DNA of 35,306 nucleotides, taken from positions 1 through 35,306 of the forward strand of contig JAJDUS010000001.1 of NCBI GenBank assembly GCA_022826535.1, written 5' to 3'. The notes beneath the pieces were generated by a model that was not told where the DNA came from, did no database searches, and saw only the letters and a program-made list of their open reading frames with translations. Source of the stretch: Prochlorococcaceae cyanobacterium jk18x1bzbins.87 (GTDB taxonomy: Bacteria; Cyanobacteriota; Cyanobacteriia; PCC-6307; Cyanobiaceae). Position 1 is the first letter of the stretch; each line of letters begins with the position of its first letter. This document shows positions 8,355 through 17,710 of this stretch, in pieces. The translations under genes and the position numbers were made by a program.

Positions 8355-8942
8355 ATGGCGCCGCCCCTGCCGCCAGAGGCCTATCTCTGGTTCAAGACCT
8401 TCCACATCATTGGGATGGTGGTCTGGTTTGCCGGCCTCTTTTATCTGGTTCGCCTCTTTATCTACCATGTGGAGGCGGATACCCTCAACCCTGATGCCCA
8501 GGCGGTGCTCAAGCCCCAGTACAGCTTGATGGAGAAACGACTGGCCAATATCATTACCACCCCCGGAATGGTGGTGACGGTGGCCATGGCCATTGGTCTG
8601 TTGGCGACCAATCCTGGCTGGCTGAACCAGGGGTGGTTGCATATCAAACTGGCCTTCGTCGCCCTGCTGCTGGCCTACCACCTGTTCTGCTATCGGTTGA
8701 TGGGGCAGTTGAAGCAAGGGGTATGCAACTGGAGCAGTGGCAAACTGCGGGCCCTCAATGAAGCGCCCACACTGCTGCTGGTGGTGATTGTGATGCTTGC
8801 CGTCTTCAAGGCCCAGTTCCCCACAGGTCCTGCCACATGGTTGGTGGCGGCCCTCGTTGTTTTCATGGCATTGGCCATTCAGCTTTATGCACGTAAGCGT
8901 CGACGGGATGCGGAGCAGCAGGCCCTCTCCCAGGGTCCCTGA
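8355..8942 (+). CDS. hemJ: Protoporphyrinogen IX oxidase HemJ
   Basis: HemJ is the membrane protoporphyrinogen IX oxidase used by most cyanobacteria (UPF0093 family) for heme and chlorophyll synthesis. The 195 residues contain about four to five hydrophobic segments. The conserved blocks include KTFHIIGMVVWFAGLFYLVR, whose His is a heme ligand in the family, then LFIYHVE, and YSLMEKRLANIITTPGM. The C-terminus is basic (ARKRRRDAEQQ). The gene is divergent from gor across about 60 bases, and the downstream PHP-domain gene begins inside its 3' end. Confidence 0.95.
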   Translation: MAPPLPPEAYLWFKTFHIIGMVVWFAGLFYLVRLFIYHVEADTLNPDAQAVLKPQYSLMEKRLANIITTPGMVVTVAMAIGLLATNPGWLNQGWLHIKLAFVALLLAYHLFCYRLMGQLKQGVCNWSSGKLRALNEAPTLLLVVIVMLAVFKAQFPTGPATWLVAALVVFMALAIQLYARKRRRDAEQQALSQGP

Positions 8943-9597
8943 TGGTTGCCCCCTCTTCCACCCCCTGACAACGGTTCTGGCAACGGTTAACCGCCATAGC
9001 TGCCCTGAGCGGTGCAATTTTCACTGCCACACCACATGCAGTGACGGCAGCCTGACGCCTGGGGAGTTGGCCACCCAGGCTGTTGACCTGGGGCTGGAGC
9101 ATCTGGCCATTACAGACCACCACAGCCACCAAGCCTACCCCCTTGCTCAACAAACCCTGACGGCGCTGCAACAGCAGGGTCGTCCCATCCCCAAGCTTTG
9201 GCCCGGCGTTGAGATCAGTGCTGTTCTCCACACCTGTCTTGTTCATATCCTTGCCCTGGGCTACACCACAGAAGTGCCCCTGATGCCTTACCTCCAGGGG
9301 GAAGCTGCCCATGGGGAGGCATTGGAGGCCTCGGCCGTGGTGAGCGCCATTCATGCAGCCGGTGGTCTGGCCGCACTGGCCCATCCAGCCCGCTACCGCC
9401 TGGATTTCCGCGTTCTGATCCGGGCGGCCCAGCACTTGAAGTTTGACGCTGTGGAGACCTGGTATGACTACGAAATGCTGCCCCAGTGGCATCCATCCCC
9501 CTTGATCTGCGACGACGTGGATCAACTGCGCCAGCATCTTGGGCTGCTGGCCAGTTGTGGGACAGACACCCACAGCGCCAATCTGAGGAGTCGCTGA
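8908..9597 (+). CDS. PHP-domain metal-dependent phosphoesterase
   Basis: This is a PHP-superfamily protein, a family of metal-dependent phosphoesterases that includes RNase AM/TrpH-type nucleases. Metal-ligand motifs are in order: NFHCHTTCSDGSL, AITDHHS, the Glu in PGVEIS, AALAHPARY and the terminal SCGTDTH. The substrate cannot be read from sequence. Few start codons are available in frame. ATG 8908, 35 bases inside the hemJ end, is the best ATG and gives 229 residues. Non-ATG initiation nearer LTTVLATVNRHS is possible. The overlap suggests cotranscription with hemJ. Confidence 0.85.
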   Translation: MRSSRPSPRVPDGCPLFHPLTTVLATVNRHSCPERCNFHCHTTCSDGSLTPGELATQAVDLGLEHLAITDHHSHQAYPLAQQTLTALQQQGRPIPKLWPGVEISAVLHTCLVHILALGYTTEVPLMPYLQGEAAHGEALEASAVVSAIHAAGGLAALAHPARYRLDFRVLIRAAQHLKFDAVETWYDYEMLPQWHPSPLICDDVDQLRQHLGLLASCGTDTHSANLRSR

Positions 9598-9697
9598 CGG
9601 TGGCGCACCGCCTTTGGGCATCGTTGCAAAATGACTGGAGCAGCAACGGCGCCCTGGATTTTCTCTAAAGTTATTTTATTGTTTCTCTCCCCGGCCC

Positions 9698-10186
9698 ATG
9701 GGACTGTTTGACCGGTTTCGCGCCAAGCCCGGCCAGGCTGAAAAGTCCAGCGATGAGGCATTCTTCCTGGACAATGACACGGCGCAGACCGTGGGCGATA
9801 TGTCCTACCTGCGCTCCTCCAACACCATCCGCCACACCTTTCCAAAATCAGCCTCCTCGCCGGAAGGGGGGGAGTTGATCCAAGAGGTGGGCGCCATGGA
9901 TTCCCGTGTGACCAAGGCCACGGGTGGAGTGCCCGAGGCCAGGGCAGCCGCAGGAAACAGGAGTCCAGCGGCGGTGACCGCCCCCACCCCAGGCGGCAAG
10001 GTGCGCAAAACCTTTGCCCAGGCCATGAGCCCCCAGGAGCTTGCCCAGCGGCTACGGGGTGGTTCCGTGAAAGGGAAGAAAGCTGCCACCCCCCAGCAGG
10101 GGCGCGCTGTGCCCAAGACCGCAGCCAGCAAAAAGCCGGGCGCCATTGATCCCTTTCGCTCCATGGTGCGGGATGTGACCAGCTAG
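9698..10186 (+). CDS. Conserved cyanobacterial hypothetical protein
   Basis: The 162-residue protein starts MGLFDRFRAKPGQ, followed by a conserved-looking acidic block (DEAFFLDNDTAQTVGDMSYL) and SSNTIRHTFPKS. The rest is low-complexity and rich in Ala, Lys, Pro and Gly, ending AIDPFRSMVRDVTS. I recall similar short proteins in marine picocyanobacteria but no function. There is no signal peptide or membrane segment. The gene is convergent with cobN and overlaps its stop by 4 bases (10183-10186). The conserved N-terminal block and C-terminal tail argue that it is a real gene. Confidence 0.7.
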   Translation: MGLFDRFRAKPGQAEKSSDEAFFLDNDTAQTVGDMSYLRSSNTIRHTFPKSASSPEGGELIQEVGAMDSRVTKATGGVPEARAAAGNRSPAAVTAPTPGGKVRKTFAQAMSPQELAQRLRGGSVKGKKAATPQQGRAVPKTAASKKPGAIDPFRSMVRDVTS

Positions 10187-13100
10187 CCCCGCTCCAGATC
10201 AGCATCCACTTGGCGCACCAGCGCTTCGAGGGCCTGAATCTCCTTCCCGTCGGCTTCCTGCCAGAGGCCACGGCGATGCGCTTCCAACAGCCGCTCCCCC
10301 ATCTCCTGGAGCGCCCAAGGATTGCTGTGCTTCAGAGCAGCCCGGCTGCTGGGCTCCAGGAGCCACTGCTGCGCAATGGCGCCATAGGCCCAATCCGGCG
10401 CCGCCCCGGTGCTGGCGTCATAGGCAAACAGGTAGTTCAAGCTGGCGCTCAACTCAAAGCCACCCCGATACCCATGGCGACGCATGCCCTCCAGCCAGCG
10501 GGGATTCAGCAGGCGTGAGCGAATCACCTTATCCAGCTCACGGGCCAGGCGATGCACCCGCGGGCGCTGGGGTCGGGCATGGTCTCCAAACCAGAGGGCA
10601 GGCCGCTGGCCCCGCAGATGGGTTACCGCCGCCGCCAGCCCCCCCTGGAATTGGTAGTAGTCATCAGAATCCAGCAGGTCGTGCTCCCGGTTGTCCTGAT
10701 TGTGGAGCACCCCATCCACCTGCCCCAGCCGGTTGCAGAGCCCATCCCGGTCCTGATGCACCTCCAGTTCACCGGTCCCGCTGCTGCTGTAGCGCCATTG
10801 GCTCCAGTTGAGGAAGGCGGTGGCCAGATCCCTGGTGGTCTCCCATGCGCCACTGTCCATCAGACCCTGCAAACCAGCGCCGTAGGCCCCCGGCGCTGAG
10901 CCATAGATCTGCCCCAGGCTCTCACCAGTGGTCTGCTGTAACAGCAGGCCAGCCCGGTGAATCAGATCCACCAGATTGGGGAATGCATCCCGAAATAACC
11001 CGGAAATCCGCAACGTCACATCCACCCGCGGGCGGCCCAGTTGGGCCAAGGGGATCACCTCCAGATCCACCACCCGCCGTTGCTGGCCATCCCACACAGG
11101 CCGCACCCCCATGAGGGCCAAGGCCTGGGCAATCTCATCACCGCCATTGCGCATGGTGGCTGTGCCCCAGACACTCATGGCCAGATGACGCAGGGGTTCC
11201 CCCTGTTGCTGCTGGTGCTGCTCCAACAACAACTCCGCGGCACGGCGCCCCAGATCCCAAGCCGCTTCCGTGGGCAGACCCCGCAGGTCGATGCTGTAGA
11301 AGTTCCGCCCCGTGGGCAGCACATTCAGGCGGCCACGGGTGGGGGCTCCAGCAGGACCCGGGGGAATCCGCCCCCCCGCCAAACCACGAAGAAGGGACTG
11401 TTGCTCCTGGGATGGGCAGGCATCCAGCCGGGGTGCCACCTCAGCGGCAACCCGCTCCAGGCAGTGGCGGCTCCGGGGGCCTGGCGCCATGACCTCACCC
11501 TTCAACAACGCCAGGCCCCAGCCCTCCAGCATGGCCATGGCATCACCGGCACAGCGGGCCGTGGCGGGAAGATTCAGCCGTTGCCGGTCTTGGGCACTGA
11601 GCGTCGCCCCCTCTTCGCTGGTCCAGGGATCCAGCGCCAGGCCAAGATCCATGGCCATGGCCTGGGTGAGACCAGGCTGGTCCCCCTGTGGGCAACGGGC
11701 CAACGCCAGCAGCAGCTCCAGCCGCTGCTGCGGCTCCGGCGCCACCCCATAGCAGTGCAACCCCGTGCGGATCTGGGCCTCTTTCAATTCGCAGAGGTAG
11801 CCATCGGCCTGCTCCAACCGTTGGTCCAGGTCTCCTTCAGCCTCCAGGTGGAGCGCCGCCAGCAGTGCGTCCAGTTCCTGGCGCAACCCCGGGGCGCGGC
11901 TGCTCCCCAACTGCAGCGCCTGCCAGTACTCATCCAACCGTTGCTCCAGGACAGCCTCCTGGCCATGGAGACCAGCCCGGGCCAGGGGTGGGGTGAGGTG
12001 GTCCAGGATCAGGGCCTGGCTACGGCGCTTGGCCTGGGCCCCCTCCCCCGGATCATTGACAATGAAGGGATAGAGATGGGGCAACGGCCCCAGGGCCAGA
12101 TCGGGGAAGCAATTCCCAGAGAGGCCCACCCCTTTGCCCGGCAGCCATTCCAGGTTGCCATGCTTCCCGAAGTGGATCACCCCGTCAGCACGGTGAACCG
12201 TTTGTAGCCAGTGGTAGGTGGCCAGGTAGTGGTGGGTGGGTGGTAGATCCGGGCTGTGGTAGCTGAGTTGGGGATCCCGCTCATAGCCGCGGCTGGGCTG
12301 AATCAGCACCACCACCGCCCCAAAACTGCAGCCATGGATGGCAAAGCCCTCCGCCTCCAGATGTTCATCCTGGTCTGGTGGTCCCCAGCGCGCCAGCACC
12401 CCTTGGCGGGCGGGGAGGGGGAGCTGGGAAAACCAGGCTTCATAGGCGTCCAAGGGCAAGTGGGCCATGGGCGCCAGGGGCAAGCTACGGGGATCATTGC
12501 TGCGCCCAAGGGTGAGCTTGCGGATCAGATGATCCCCATCGCCGGGTAACTCCCCGGCCACGCCATAGCCTGCCGCCACCAGCCAACCCAGACAGGCGGC
12601 CACACTGGCTGGGGTGTCCAGGCCTACGCCATTGGCCAAGTGGCTGTTGCGGGTAGGGTAGTTGGCTAGAACAATGGCCAGGCGCCGCTGGTGCGGCGGC
12701 GTGGTGGCCAGGCGCAGCCAGGCCTGCGCCCATTGTCCGCACCAGACCAGCCGCTCCACCACCGGGGTGTAGCGAAACAACGGGCAGTCCAGTTGGGGGT
12801 GGCGCTGCTGCACCTCCTTGAAACTCACCACCCGCCCCAGGAGCCGCCCGTCCAGCTCCGGCAACACCACCTGCATCCCCAGATCCCGGGGACCCAAGCC
12901 CACACTGCTCTCCCGCCAAGCCCTCCGGGAGCCGCTGCTGCAGACCATCTGGAGTACGGGGCAATCCAGCTCATCCCAGAGGGTGACGGCATCCTCTGCA
13001 GCCCCTGCCGCCGCAAATCCTGTGGTGGTGAGCACCAGTTGCACCCCCTGCTGGCGCCAAAGGGCCACAATGCCGGACTGAATCCCGGGTGTGCGCAGGC

Positions 13101-13776
13101 CACTGATCAGCAGCGCCTTGGGGGCCAGGCCCACGGCCCGCAGGCGGGCCGTGGTGGCATCCACCAGGGCAAAATCGCCTGCCTGGGCCAGGGCGCGATA
13201 GAATAGAATCCCCACTGCTGGCCCCTGGTCATCCTGGCGCCAGTCATGGGGGAGGGGATCCGCCAGGGGCACTGGTTGGGGGAGTTGGGGCTCAACCCCT
13301 GCCGCCAGCCCCTGCAGCGCCGCCGCCACACCCGCCAGATTCTCAGGCCCACCCCAACGGAGGGCATCCCCCAAGGCCCGGGTCAGCTCTGGCGACGTGG
13401 TGCTGAGGCTTTCCAGCGCCGGATCCGGCGCCACTCCATCCAGCACCACCAGACACCCTCCAGCAGTCTGCCACTCCTGTAAACGCTCCAGGCCGTAGCT
13501 CCATGCGCTGCGACCCCCCAAAAGGCGCAACAGCACCACCCGGGCTGGGGCCACGGTGGTGCGAAGGTAGTGATCCACCACGGCGGGATGGGCCAGGGCG
13601 GCAATGTTCAGACCCCGCATGGGACAGGGCTGGGAGGTACGCTCCAGGACGGTGGCCATGGTGGCCAGGTCCGTATCCGAGGCAGTCAGCATCAGGATGG
13701 GGGCGGGATCCTGTTCCACCAGCAACGGGCCAGCTTGGCCGTCGTCAACGCCGGGAAGGGCTGCGAGACGATGCAT
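10183..13776 (-). CDS. cobN: Cobaltochelatase subunit CobN
   Basis: CobN is the large subunit of the ATP-dependent cobalt chelatase that inserts cobalt into hydrogenobyrinate diamide in cobalamin synthesis, and it is homologous to ChlH/BchH. The 1197 residues include the diagnostic HFGKHGNLEWLPGKGVGLS motif, the upstream AIVLANYPTRNSHLANGVGL block and a C-terminal portion with NLVDLIHRAGLLL and DDYYQFQGGLAAAVTHLRG. The length and N-terminal sequence fit CobN better than ChlH. The gene is divergent from ilvE, with 34 bases between starts. The CobS/CobT partners are not in the window, and in cyanobacteria the Mg-chelatase ChlI/ChlD subunits are thought to serve instead (family knowledge). Confidence 0.93.
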   Translation of the reverse strand: MHRLAALPGVDDGQAGPLLVEQDPAPILMLTASDTDLATMATVLERTSQPCPMRGLNIAALAHPAVVDHYLRTTVAPARVVLLRLLGGRSAWSYGLERLQEWQTAGGCLVVLDGVAPDPALESLSTTSPELTRALGDALRWGGPENLAGVAAALQGLAAGVEPQLPQPVPLADPLPHDWRQDDQGPAVGILFYRALAQAGDFALVDATTARLRAVGLAPKALLISGLRTPGIQSGIVALWRQQGVQLVLTTTGFAAAGAAEDAVTLWDELDCPVLQMVCSSGSRRAWRESSVGLGPRDLGMQVVLPELDGRLLGRVVSFKEVQQRHPQLDCPLFRYTPVVERLVWCGQWAQAWLRLATTPPHQRRLAIVLANYPTRNSHLANGVGLDTPASVAACLGWLVAAGYGVAGELPGDGDHLIRKLTLGRSNDPRSLPLAPMAHLPLDAYEAWFSQLPLPARQGVLARWGPPDQDEHLEAEGFAIHGCSFGAVVVLIQPSRGYERDPQLSYHSPDLPPTHHYLATYHWLQTVHRADGVIHFGKHGNLEWLPGKGVGLSGNCFPDLALGPLPHLYPFIVNDPGEGAQAKRRSQALILDHLTPPLARAGLHGQEAVLEQRLDEYWQALQLGSSRAPGLRQELDALLAALHLEAEGDLDQRLEQADGYLCELKEAQIRTGLHCYGVAPEPQQRLELLLALARCPQGDQPGLTQAMAMDLGLALDPWTSEEGATLSAQDRQRLNLPATARCAGDAMAMLEGWGLALLKGEVMAPGPRSRHCLERVAAEVAPRLDACPSQEQQSLLRGLAGGRIPPGPAGAPTRGRLNVLPTGRNFYSIDLRGLPTEAAWDLGRRAAELLLEQHQQQQGEPLRHLAMSVWGTATMRNGGDEIAQALALMGVRPVWDGQQRRVVDLEVIPLAQLGRPRVDVTLRISGLFRDAFPNLVDLIHRAGLLLQQTTGESLGQIYGSAPGAYGAGLQGLMDSGAWETTRDLATAFLNWSQWRYSSSGTGELEVHQDRDGLCNRLGQVDGVLHNQDNREHDLLDSDDYYQFQGGLAAAVTHLRGQRPALWFGDHARPQRPRVHRLARELDKVIRSRLLNPRWLEGMRRHGYRGGFELSASLNYLFAYDASTGAAPDWAYGAIAQQWLLEPSSRAALKHSNPWALQEMGERLLEAHRRGLWQEADGKEIQALEALVRQVDADLERG

Positions 13777-13810
13777 GGGAAGATCAGATCACACGACCAC
13801 CGTCACCACA

Positions 13811-14731
13811 ATGCATGGGTTTCTTCCCTACGTCTGGTTTGAGGGCAAATGCCAACCTTTTGCCGAGGCGAAGCTTTCCATCGCCACTCATGCCCTCCAT
13901 TATGGCACAGCAGCGTTTGGCGGCCTGCGGGCCATTCCGGACCCCAGCGGCGCCCATCGGATGCTCTTCTTCCGTCTGGATCGCCACGCCCATCGCCTGA
14001 GCCAGAGCGCCGGCTTTCTCAACACATCCCTATCCAGCGGGGACATTATTGCCGGTGTAGATGCGGTGATCAAAGCCAACCGGCCCCGGGTCCCCATTTA
14101 TCTTCGCCCTTTGGTGTACACCAGTGATCTGGGCATTGCCCCCCGCCTCCACGCCATCGAGACGGACTTTCTGATCTATGGGCTGGAGCTGGGGGACTAT
14201 CTCTCCCCGGAGGGGGTGAGTTGCCGCTTCAGTTCCTGGACACGGCAGGAGGACCGCTCCCTGCCCCTGCGGGGCAAAATCAGCGGCGCCTATATCACCT
14301 CATCCCTGGCCAAAACCGAGGCCGTCAGCAGTGGCTTTGATGAGGCCATCCTGATGAATAGCCAGGGGAAAGTCTGCGAAGCCTCGGGGATGAACATTTT
14401 CATTGTTCGGGATGGGGCGCTGCACACGCCGGGGGTGAACCAGGACATCCTGGAGGGCATCACCCGGGCCAGCGTCATCGCCATGGCCCGGTCCATGGGA
14501 TATGAGGTAGTGGAGCGGGCCATTGACAAGACGGAACTGCTCCTGGCGGACGAGGTGTTCCTCACCGGCACCGCCGCCCGCATCACCCCGGTGCGCCGTA
14601 TTGAAGCCACGGCCTTGGCCACCAGTCGCCCCATCATGGAAACCCTCCGCCAGCGTCTCCAGGGTATTATGGAAGGGCGGGACGAAGAGTTTCGCCATTG
14701 GGTTACGGGGATTTCCACAGGTGGCGCCTAA
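13811..14731 (+). CDS. ilvE: Branched-chain amino acid aminotransferase IlvE
   Basis: This class IV PLP aminotransferase performs the last step of leucine, isoleucine and valine synthesis. From ATG 13811 it has 306 residues, the normal length. The N-terminus MHGFLPYVWFEGKC is the family start, whereas upstream in-frame ATGs run into the divergent cobN 5' end. Visible motifs are ALHYGTAAFGGLRA, YLRPLVYTSDLGI, the PLP-lysine segment LRGKISGAYITSSLA, and CEASGMNIFIV with GITRASVIAMA. In many marine Synechococcus a B12-dependent methionine synthase gene follows ilvE (my recollection), but none does here. Confidence 0.95.
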   Translation: MHGFLPYVWFEGKCQPFAEAKLSIATHALHYGTAAFGGLRAIPDPSGAHRMLFFRLDRHAHRLSQSAGFLNTSLSSGDIIAGVDAVIKANRPRVPIYLRPLVYTSDLGIAPRLHAIETDFLIYGLELGDYLSPEGVSCRFSSWTRQEDRSLPLRGKISGAYITSSLAKTEAVSSGFDEAILMNSQGKVCEASGMNIFIVRDGALHTPGVNQDILEGITRASVIAMARSMGYEVVERAIDKTELLLADEVFLTGTAARITPVRRIEATALATSRPIMETLRQRLQGIMEGRDEEFRHWVTGISTGGA

Positions 14732-15030
14732 ATTGACCACCGACTGCCCTGGGTACAAACCCTGTTCTTCAGGACGGCTTTTCTTGGGTCGTGTCTCGAA
14801 GATGGTAGAAGCTGAAGGGAAGGTAATCCCCGCAACCACCCCCAATGGTGGCTGGGACCCCGCCAGGAGATCAGGTGCTGCCCTCACGGCTACGAGGGAA
14901 AGGGAGACGACGCTGATGGAGAGATCAGCAGCACTGTGACAGGCTATTTCCCTCCATGCAGAGGTCCCCGCGGCAACGGCTGGTCCCTTTGTCCTGGTGG
15001 ACTGGTCTGGAACGGAGGGTAAGGCCGGCT
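14732..15030. other. Convergent intergenic region without a supported gene
   Basis: The 299 bases between the ilvE and gpgP stops hold no convincing gene. A small hairpin CCACC-N6-GGTGG lies at 14836-14851. Pieces resembling parts of a cobalamin riboswitch (AGGTGCTGCC near 14871, GCACTGTGACAGG near 14932) occur in the wrong arrangement and with no gene downstream. Frames across it give no recognisable domain. Confidence 0.5.
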
Positions 15031-15882
15031 TCAGTGGATCGGGTCAGGTGGTGCCAGCCATGTGGCCACAGCATCTGCCCAGCCCACAGCATGGGGCGCG
15101 GCGGCCAGGTGGTAATCACCCGCTGTGATGGCGGGCTGAAGGCGGGGATGGGGACCATTGGCGCCGGGAATGACAATGGCTTGATCCGCCCCATCCAGAA
15201 GCGCTGTGTCATTGGGAGAATCCCCCAGGGCCAACACTGCGCGACGTCGGGGATCAGCACGACGCAACGCCGCCAGGGCCAAGCCTTTGTCGCTGCCGGG
15301 GGCAATCAGATGGGCAAAGCGATTTCCCTGTAACACCTTGAGACCCCGTGCCGCCGCCAAGGCCTCCACCCTTTCAATGGGCTGATCCGTTGCGGGCACA
15401 AAAGGCACGCTCCAGCAGCGCCGTGCCGCCAGGGCGGCCCCTTCGGGCGAGAGTCCGGTGCGGGCCATGATGTCCTCCTGGGACAGATCCTCCAGGGGAA
15501 AAAATCGGGTATCCAGCTCTGCAGCCAGGGCATCCAGCAGGGGCCGCAGCCGCTGACTGGGCCAGCCCAGGGGCATGACAACACCCCCGCCAGGATTGGG
15601 GTGATGGGGGTTCCCTGGTTGCCAGCCCTCCGGGTGGGGGAAGTGGATGGCGCCACCATTCTCCACAATGTAGGGGCTACTGAGGCCTGCGGTGGCCTGG
15701 AACTGCTCCACCTCCTCAGCCGTCTTGCTGGTGCAGGGAATGACGGGAACGCCCTGCTGCTCCAGGCGCCGCAAGAGGGGCGCTGCCGGGGAAAAGTCAT
15801 AGGCATGGTCCAGCAGGGTGCCATCCAGATCGGTAACCACCATCCACTGGCTGGCCACGGTGGGGGCTGAAGGGGTTTGCAT
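15031..15882 (-). CDS. gpgP: Glucosyl-3-phosphoglycerate phosphatase (MPGP-type HAD)
   Basis: This HAD-superfamily phosphatase of the mannosyl/glucosyl-3-phosphoglycerate phosphatase group releases glucosylglycerate from its phosphate. From ATG 15882 it has 283 residues. Upstream in-frame codons would overlap the preceding gene's end and lack conservation. Motifs are WMVVTDLDGTLLD (Asp18 nucleophile, Asp20), the motif II segment IPCTSKTAEEVEQF, IVENGGAIHFP typical of the MPGP subfamily, and the C-terminal acidic motif ALGDSPNDTALL. It lies 7 bases downstream of the GH13 gene. Glucosyl rather than mannosyl specificity is inferred from the adjacent gpgS-like gene. Confidence 0.88.
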   Translation of the reverse strand: MQTPSAPTVASQWMVVTDLDGTLLDHAYDFSPAAPLLRRLEQQGVPVIPCTSKTAEEVEQFQATAGLSSPYIVENGGAIHFPHPEGWQPGNPHHPNPGGGVVMPLGWPSQRLRPLLDALAAELDTRFFPLEDLSQEDIMARTGLSPEGAALAARRCWSVPFVPATDQPIERVEALAAARGLKVLQGNRFAHLIAPGSDKGLALAALRRADPRRRAVLALGDSPNDTALLDGADQAIVIPGANGPHPRLQPAITAGDYHLAAAPHAVGWADAVATWLAPPDPIH

Positions 15883-15889
15883 GGTATGC

Positions 15890-17632
15890 TCAGGCTGTCT
15901 GAAGCCAGAGTGCCTCGTAGGGGGTGAGCGCCAGCCGCTGACCCGCAATGGTGCGTTGGCTGAGCTGCTCTCTCCAGCATCCGCTGTGCTGGGGGGCCAG
16001 CAGGGAAAGATTCAACTCCACAGCCTCTTCACGGAAACTCTGCACCACCCATACGGTGCTGGGATCATCCCTGTAGCCCCGCTGCAGAATGACCATATCG
16101 CTCCGTTCAGGGCTCAGCACCGTCATGGGAGCCTTTGAATGAAATGCAGGGAGTTGGGCGCGAATGGCCAGGGCGTGGGCCATGAGGATGCGGATGATGG
16201 CCGCAGGGCTGTCGGTGCTCTCCAGATCCTGGCGCACTGCCTGGAGATCAAACTGGGGCCGGTTCAGGTCACGGCGTCGGCCAGTCTTGCAGTAGGTGGG
16301 GTGATCATTGCTGGCAGCCAGGAGGGTGGGCAGATAGAAGGCCGGCACGCCAGGCAGGGCCATCACCAGCAACTGGCTGGCCAGGAAACGCTCCAGCTGA
16401 AGGCGTCGTGGGGTGGTTGGGGGACCCGCCATGGCGCTCCACCAGGCAATATTCAGCTCATAGGGGCTCAAGGTGCCGTCCGCCTCGGTGCGGTGACTGA
16501 CCAATCCCCCCCGATCTTCACAACGCATCAGCAAGTTGTAGAGTCGCTCCGGGCTGATGAGTCCCTCCGCAGGACGCAGGCCGATGCCGTCATGGGAGGC
16601 GGTGAAGTTCAGCATGGTGCTGCCCTGGGGCAGTTGAGGCCAACGGGCCAGCCAGCGGTTGATCAGGTCGCAGTTGTTGGAGAGGAGGGCCTCCAATAGC
16701 AGGGGCGGCAAGGGAAAGTTGTAGGCAACATGGGCCTGGTCGCCACTGCGCACGTAGGACAGATTTTCCTCTTCCGGAACATTGGTTTCCGTGAGCAGAA
16801 CACCGTTGCAGGTGTATTGCTCCAGGAGGAGGCGAAGGGCTTGCACCAGGATCCGGGTTTTGGGGCGGTGCATGCAGTTGGTGTAGGGATCTTTCCACAG
16901 AAAACCAATGGCATCCAACCGAATCCAGGTGGCACCTTGTTCCACGTAGGTGTGCATCAACTGGGCAAAGGCCTCCAGCACCTCCAGCCGGCTCCAGTCC
17001 AGGTCCACCTGGTCTGGCCCGAAGGTGGTCCAGACCGGCCGCAACCCCTGGCGGGTCTCCATCAGGGTGAACAGCACCGAACTGCGGGGCCGCACCACAT
17101 TGTCCCACCCCTGCAGGTCTGTGGGCGCCATCACCATGGACGCTCCAGGCTCCAGGCCATGGCGGAACTGCTGCACCCAGGGATGAGATGCGGAGACATG
17201 GTTGACCACCAGGTCCGCCATGAGCTGGCGACCATGGGCCAACTCCCGTAGATGGCGCCAGTCCCCAAAGTGGGGCTCCAATTTGCTGTGGTCACAGACG
17301 GCAAACCCCCGGTCACTGGATGAGCGCAAAAACGGCAGCACATGGAGAACAGGCAGGGGAACTGCGCTGTAGTCCTTTGACAAGAAGCGATTCAGCACCG
17401 CCAACGTGGGGGTGTCAGACGCGGTGATGGTATCGGCATAGGTGATGAGAATGGCGGTGGACTGATCCCAGCGCTGGCAGGTTGTCGACCGATCAGGGGG
17501 TAACCCTCCGGGAAGTAATCTGCTCAAACGGGCCTGGAGGTCCGGTTGGGGATAGATGCTGCGCAGTAAGAGGGCCAGCTTTTGGCTGGCGGCTGCTGTT
17601 CCCTGGTGACTTGCAGCCTTGATCTCTGGCAC
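15890..17632 (-). CDS. GH13 sucrose-phosphorylase-like enzyme, probable glucosylglycerate phosphorylase
   Basis: This GH13 subfamily 18-like alpha-glucosyl phosphorylase has about 580 residues. It carries the four GH13 regions: DLVVNHVS, WIRLDAIGFLW with the nucleophile Asp near residue 238, LLTETNVPEEE with the acid/base Glu near 281, and FTASHDGIGL with the transition-state Asp near 348. ITYADT near the N-terminus is typical of sucrose phosphorylases. I chose GTG 17632, preceded by an AAGG. A longer frame to 17782 would run 72 bases into divergent gpgS. The GpgS/GpgP neighbours suggest glucosylglycerate as substrate, as in the described glucosylglycerate phosphorylases. Sucrose phosphorylase is the alternative. 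Confidence 0.83.
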   Translation of the reverse strand: MPEIKAASHQGTAAASQKLALLLRSIYPQPDLQARLSRLLPGGLPPDRSTTCQRWDQSTAILITYADTITASDTPTLAVLNRFLSKDYSAVPLPVLHVLPFLRSSSDRGFAVCDHSKLEPHFGDWRHLRELAHGRQLMADLVVNHVSASHPWVQQFRHGLEPGASMVMAPTDLQGWDNVVRPRSSVLFTLMETRQGLRPVWTTFGPDQVDLDWSRLEVLEAFAQLMHTYVEQGATWIRLDAIGFLWKDPYTNCMHRPKTRILVQALRLLLEQYTCNGVLLTETNVPEEENLSYVRSGDQAHVAYNFPLPPLLLEALLSNNCDLINRWLARWPQLPQGSTMLNFTASHDGIGLRPAEGLISPERLYNLLMRCEDRGGLVSHRTEADGTLSPYELNIAWWSAMAGPPTTPRRLQLERFLASQLLVMALPGVPAFYLPTLLAASNDHPTYCKTGRRRDLNRPQFDLQAVRQDLESTDSPAAIIRILMAHALAIRAQLPAFHSKAPMTVLSPERSDMVILQRGYRDDPSTVWVVQSFREEAVELNLSLLAPQHSGCWREQLSQRTIAGQRLALTPYEALWLQTA

Positions 17633-17710
17633 AATCCTTGGTTGCAAGTGCTGATGACGGTAGATTGCCCATAACGTTGCCAAGTCACTGGCCCATTTGC
17701 AGGGGTTTCG
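17633..17710. promoter_or_regulatory. Divergent promoter region of the glucosylglycerate cluster
   Basis: This stretch of 78 bases lies between the GH13 start (GTG 17632) and the gpgS start. AGGGG at 17701-17705, five bases before ATG 17711, is a strong ribosome binding site for gpgS. Promoter elements are not clearly readable. The arrangement would allow joint salt or nitrogen control of both transcripts. Confidence 0.45.

Noticed and set aside
11041-12207. Long plus-strand frame opposite cobN
   Set aside because: It is a Gln/Pro-rich shadow of cobN.
14770-14790. Short similarity between the ilvE 3' flank and the gpgS 3' flank (CTTTTC-TGGG-CG)
   Set aside because: About 14 bases with mismatches is too short to call a repeat.
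14780-14950. Cobalamin-riboswitch-like fragments
   Set aside because: The pieces are out of order, the core GGTG/B12 box is absent and no downstream gene exists on that strand.
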